Translations under genes and position numbers: made by a program
Part shown: positions 62,700 through 64,000 of the stretch, in pieces
Layout of the letters: the number at the start of each line of letters is the position of its first letter
Position numbering within the stretch: the stretch's first letter is position 1
The notes under the pieces: model-generated
What the model saw: only the letters and a program-made list of their open reading frames with translations
Database searches by the model: none
Told to the model about the DNA's origin: nothing
Assembly: GCA_934216615.1 (NCBI GenBank)
Contig: CAKQCB010000006.1
Span: forward strand, 62,001-126,000
DNA from: an uncultured Anaerolineae bacterium
GTDB taxonomy: Bacteria; Chloroflexota; Anaerolineae; Aggregatilineales; Phototrophicaceae
Direction: 5' to 3'
Length of the DNA: 64,000 nt

Positions 62700-64000
62700 C
62701 TAGCCGATCTGTTTGAGCAGAGCGTTTTCAACCGTGACCTCTGTGGGAAGATACACGGTCACGCGCGTGCCGTGATCTAACTGGCTTTCAAGTTGCCAAT
62801 TTCCCTTAAACAATTGCACCGCTTGGTCAACAATCGTGAGGCCGATGCCGATCCCCGGGCTTTCATCGATATTGCTGGCGCGGTAGAACATTTCTTTGAC
62901 GGCGTTCAATTCACTGTCGGGAATTCCGATGCCATCATCTTCTACAACGATACGGATAGCGTCGGCATCAGATGAGATGATGAGCCTGACAATCCCTTGC
63001 GAGAATTTCAACCCATTTTCCAACAAGTGTTGCAGGATTTTATGGAGCAAATCTTCGTCGATCACGTAGGGAGGTAAGGCGTTGATCTCTAATTGGACGC
63101 GCTCGGTACCGCCGTGCCACTTTTCAATATACGCTAAGCACTTTTTGACAGTGCTTTCGATGTTGGTCTGCTGGGTTTGAAGTGTTTTTGACGACTGATT
63201 AAATTGTAAAAGCAGAAGGATGTCATCCAAGATCGTCGTCATCCAATCGACACGGTCGGTGATATTGTGTAGATATTCGTTTCGCCGTGTCACCTCAATG
63301 CGGTCATGATATTTGTTGAGGATTTCCGCGCCCACACGGATGACCGATAGAGGCGTGCGGAACTCATGCGCAAGCCGTTTGACGATCAACTGGTTGTTTG
63401 GCAGGGGTTCTGTGACTTCTTCCGGTTCGGCAGGGGAAGGGTAGCGGCTTAACCGTTCTTGTACGGTTCGGTGCGTATTCTGGCCGGACTTAAAGATGAG
63501 CGACAGGACTTCTAAACGTTTATTGAACAGGCGCGTTTTCGCAACCGCTTTATGCTGACCTTGTAAGGTTCGATATTCCGACGCTTTGACCTCATCTTGT
63601 GTGATTTCATACAGGTTGACGAGTTCGGCTGTGAGGATCGGCATCATATCATAACGTTCAGCAATTTGAGCGTCGTGCAAAGCGGCCTGCAAAATCTGCT
63701 CTGCTTCTTCGCAATTGCCTTTGATCAGGTTGATTCTTCCCTCAAGGTACTCCACATCGTGCTTGAAAAATTTGACCCCTGCGCGGTCATCAAATTCTTG
63801 CAGACGGTCATAAAAATCTTGAGCGCGACCAAAATCCCCTAAATCAAGGTAGGAGTGGGCGAAGTTGAGGCAGATCGTGACGATATAATTATCCGCTTTG
63901 GTTTCTTCTAAAAGTGTATAAGCGCGTTTTAAATAAAGAAAAGCGGGTTTATAAAGTTCTAGTTTTTTATATGCAGTGCCGATGTTTTCGTAAATCATGC
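62700..64000 (-). CDS. Sensor histidine kinase with TPR-like input, N-terminus cut by window edge
   Basis: Two-component signalling kinase. The visible 433 residues begin mid-way in TPR-like helices (for example YKPAFLYLKRAYTLLEE and LGDFGRAQDFYDRLQEFDD), so the real start lies beyond position 64000. Then a phosphoacceptor domain with the H-box HEFRTPL, and the ATPase domain with an N-box LLENGLKFSQ, the G1 box EDDGIGIP and the G2 box GIGIGLTIV. A helical linker joins the parts. No membrane segment is visible, so it is probably a soluble sensor reading a protein or small-molecule signal through its TPRs. No response regulator is in the window. Confidence 0.88.
   Translation of the reverse strand, partial: MIYENIGTAYKKLELYKPAFLYLKRAYTLLEETKADNYIVTICLNFAHSYLDLGDFGRAQDFYDRLQEFDDRAGVKFFKHDVEYLEGRINLIKGNCEEAEQILQAALHDAQIAERYDMMPILTAELVNLYEITQDEVKASEYRTLQGQHKAVAKTRLFNKRLEVLSLIFKSGQNTHRTVQERLSRYPSPAEPEEVTEPLPNNQLIVKRLAHEFRTPLSVIRVGAEILNKYHDRIEVTRRNEYLHNITDRVDWMTTILDDILLLLQFNQSSKTLQTQQTNIESTVKKCLAYIEKWHGGTERVQLEINALPPYVIDEDLLHKILQHLLENGLKFSQGIVRLIISSDADAIRIVVEDDGIGIPDSELNAVKEMFYRASNIDESPGIGIGLTIVDQAVQLFKGNWQLESQLDHGTRVTVYLPTEVTVENALLKQIG

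Noticed and set aside
1..64000. tRNA, rRNA, CRISPR arrays, insertion sequences, prophage or restriction genes
   Set aside because: Read through intergenic stretches on both strands; no cloverleaf, spaced direct repeats, transposase, integrase or terminal inverted repeats were seen.

Overview
This window looks like a piece of a Chloroflexota chromosome, probably Anaerolineae-like. I infer this from gene content and style and have not tested it by phylogeny. The signs are a compact division and cell-wall cluster without murE or murF, a B12-dependent ribonucleotide reductase, secreted proteins built from SH3b and pre-peptidase-type domains with Thr/Pro-rich linkers, GT-C membrane glycosyltransferase-like proteins and moderate GC. 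I saw no rRNA, tRNA, CRISPR array, insertion sequence or prophage.

Left part (1-16.9 kb, mostly minus strand): a 2-oxoacid dehydrogenase operon (E1 alpha, E1 beta, E2, the last cut by the window edge); a secreted SH3b protein on the plus strand; a membrane Fe-S oxidoreductase of the FadF/EMO type; a small Cys-pair protein; a lone short-chain dehydrogenase; then a beta-oxidation operon read right to left (TetR regulator, SDR, FadB-like fusion, SUKH-like protein, thiolase, lipoprotein). The FadF-like protein would carry electrons from acyl-CoA oxidation to quinone, so the two loci fit one pathway ending in acetyl-CoA. A SpoIIAA-like protein and an unrecognised 341-residue protein follow.

Middle part (17-35.8 kb): two polytopic membrane proteins and a secreted duplicated-domain protein; glycerate kinase with a HEAT-repeat protein, divergent from a KDPG-type aldolase and a lipoprotein; then serB-like, a HAD phosphatase, serA, a GT39-like protein, proB and proA on the plus strand; a diacylglycerol-kinase-family lipid kinase; and uvrC on the minus strand.

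Right part (35.9-64 kb): the dcw cluster rsmH, ftsL-like, ftsI, mraY, murD, ftsW, murG, a CvpA-like gene, murC, murB, ftsQ, ftsA, ftsZ, tightly packed with several stop/start overlaps. It ends at a clear terminator. A 575-bp AT-rich gap precedes the class II ribonucleotide reductase. Then come a YdcF-type membrane protein, a FrnE-type DsbA oxidoreductase, a 2071-residue alpha-2-macroglobulin, a TPR/membrane/PPC-like protein and a sensor histidine kinase cut by the right edge.

The most unusual item is the alpha-2-macroglobulin. Its thioester site keeps the flanking residues, but the Cys and Gln are replaced by Ser and Ala, it carries an SH3b-like insertion, and it has an ordinary rather than lipoprotein signal peptide. 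Other items worth checking are a three-tier nested inverted repeat at 7380-7428, a perfect 20-bp palindrome before serA, an 89-bp ftsW/murG coding overlap, and a SUKH-like gene inside the beta-oxidation operon.
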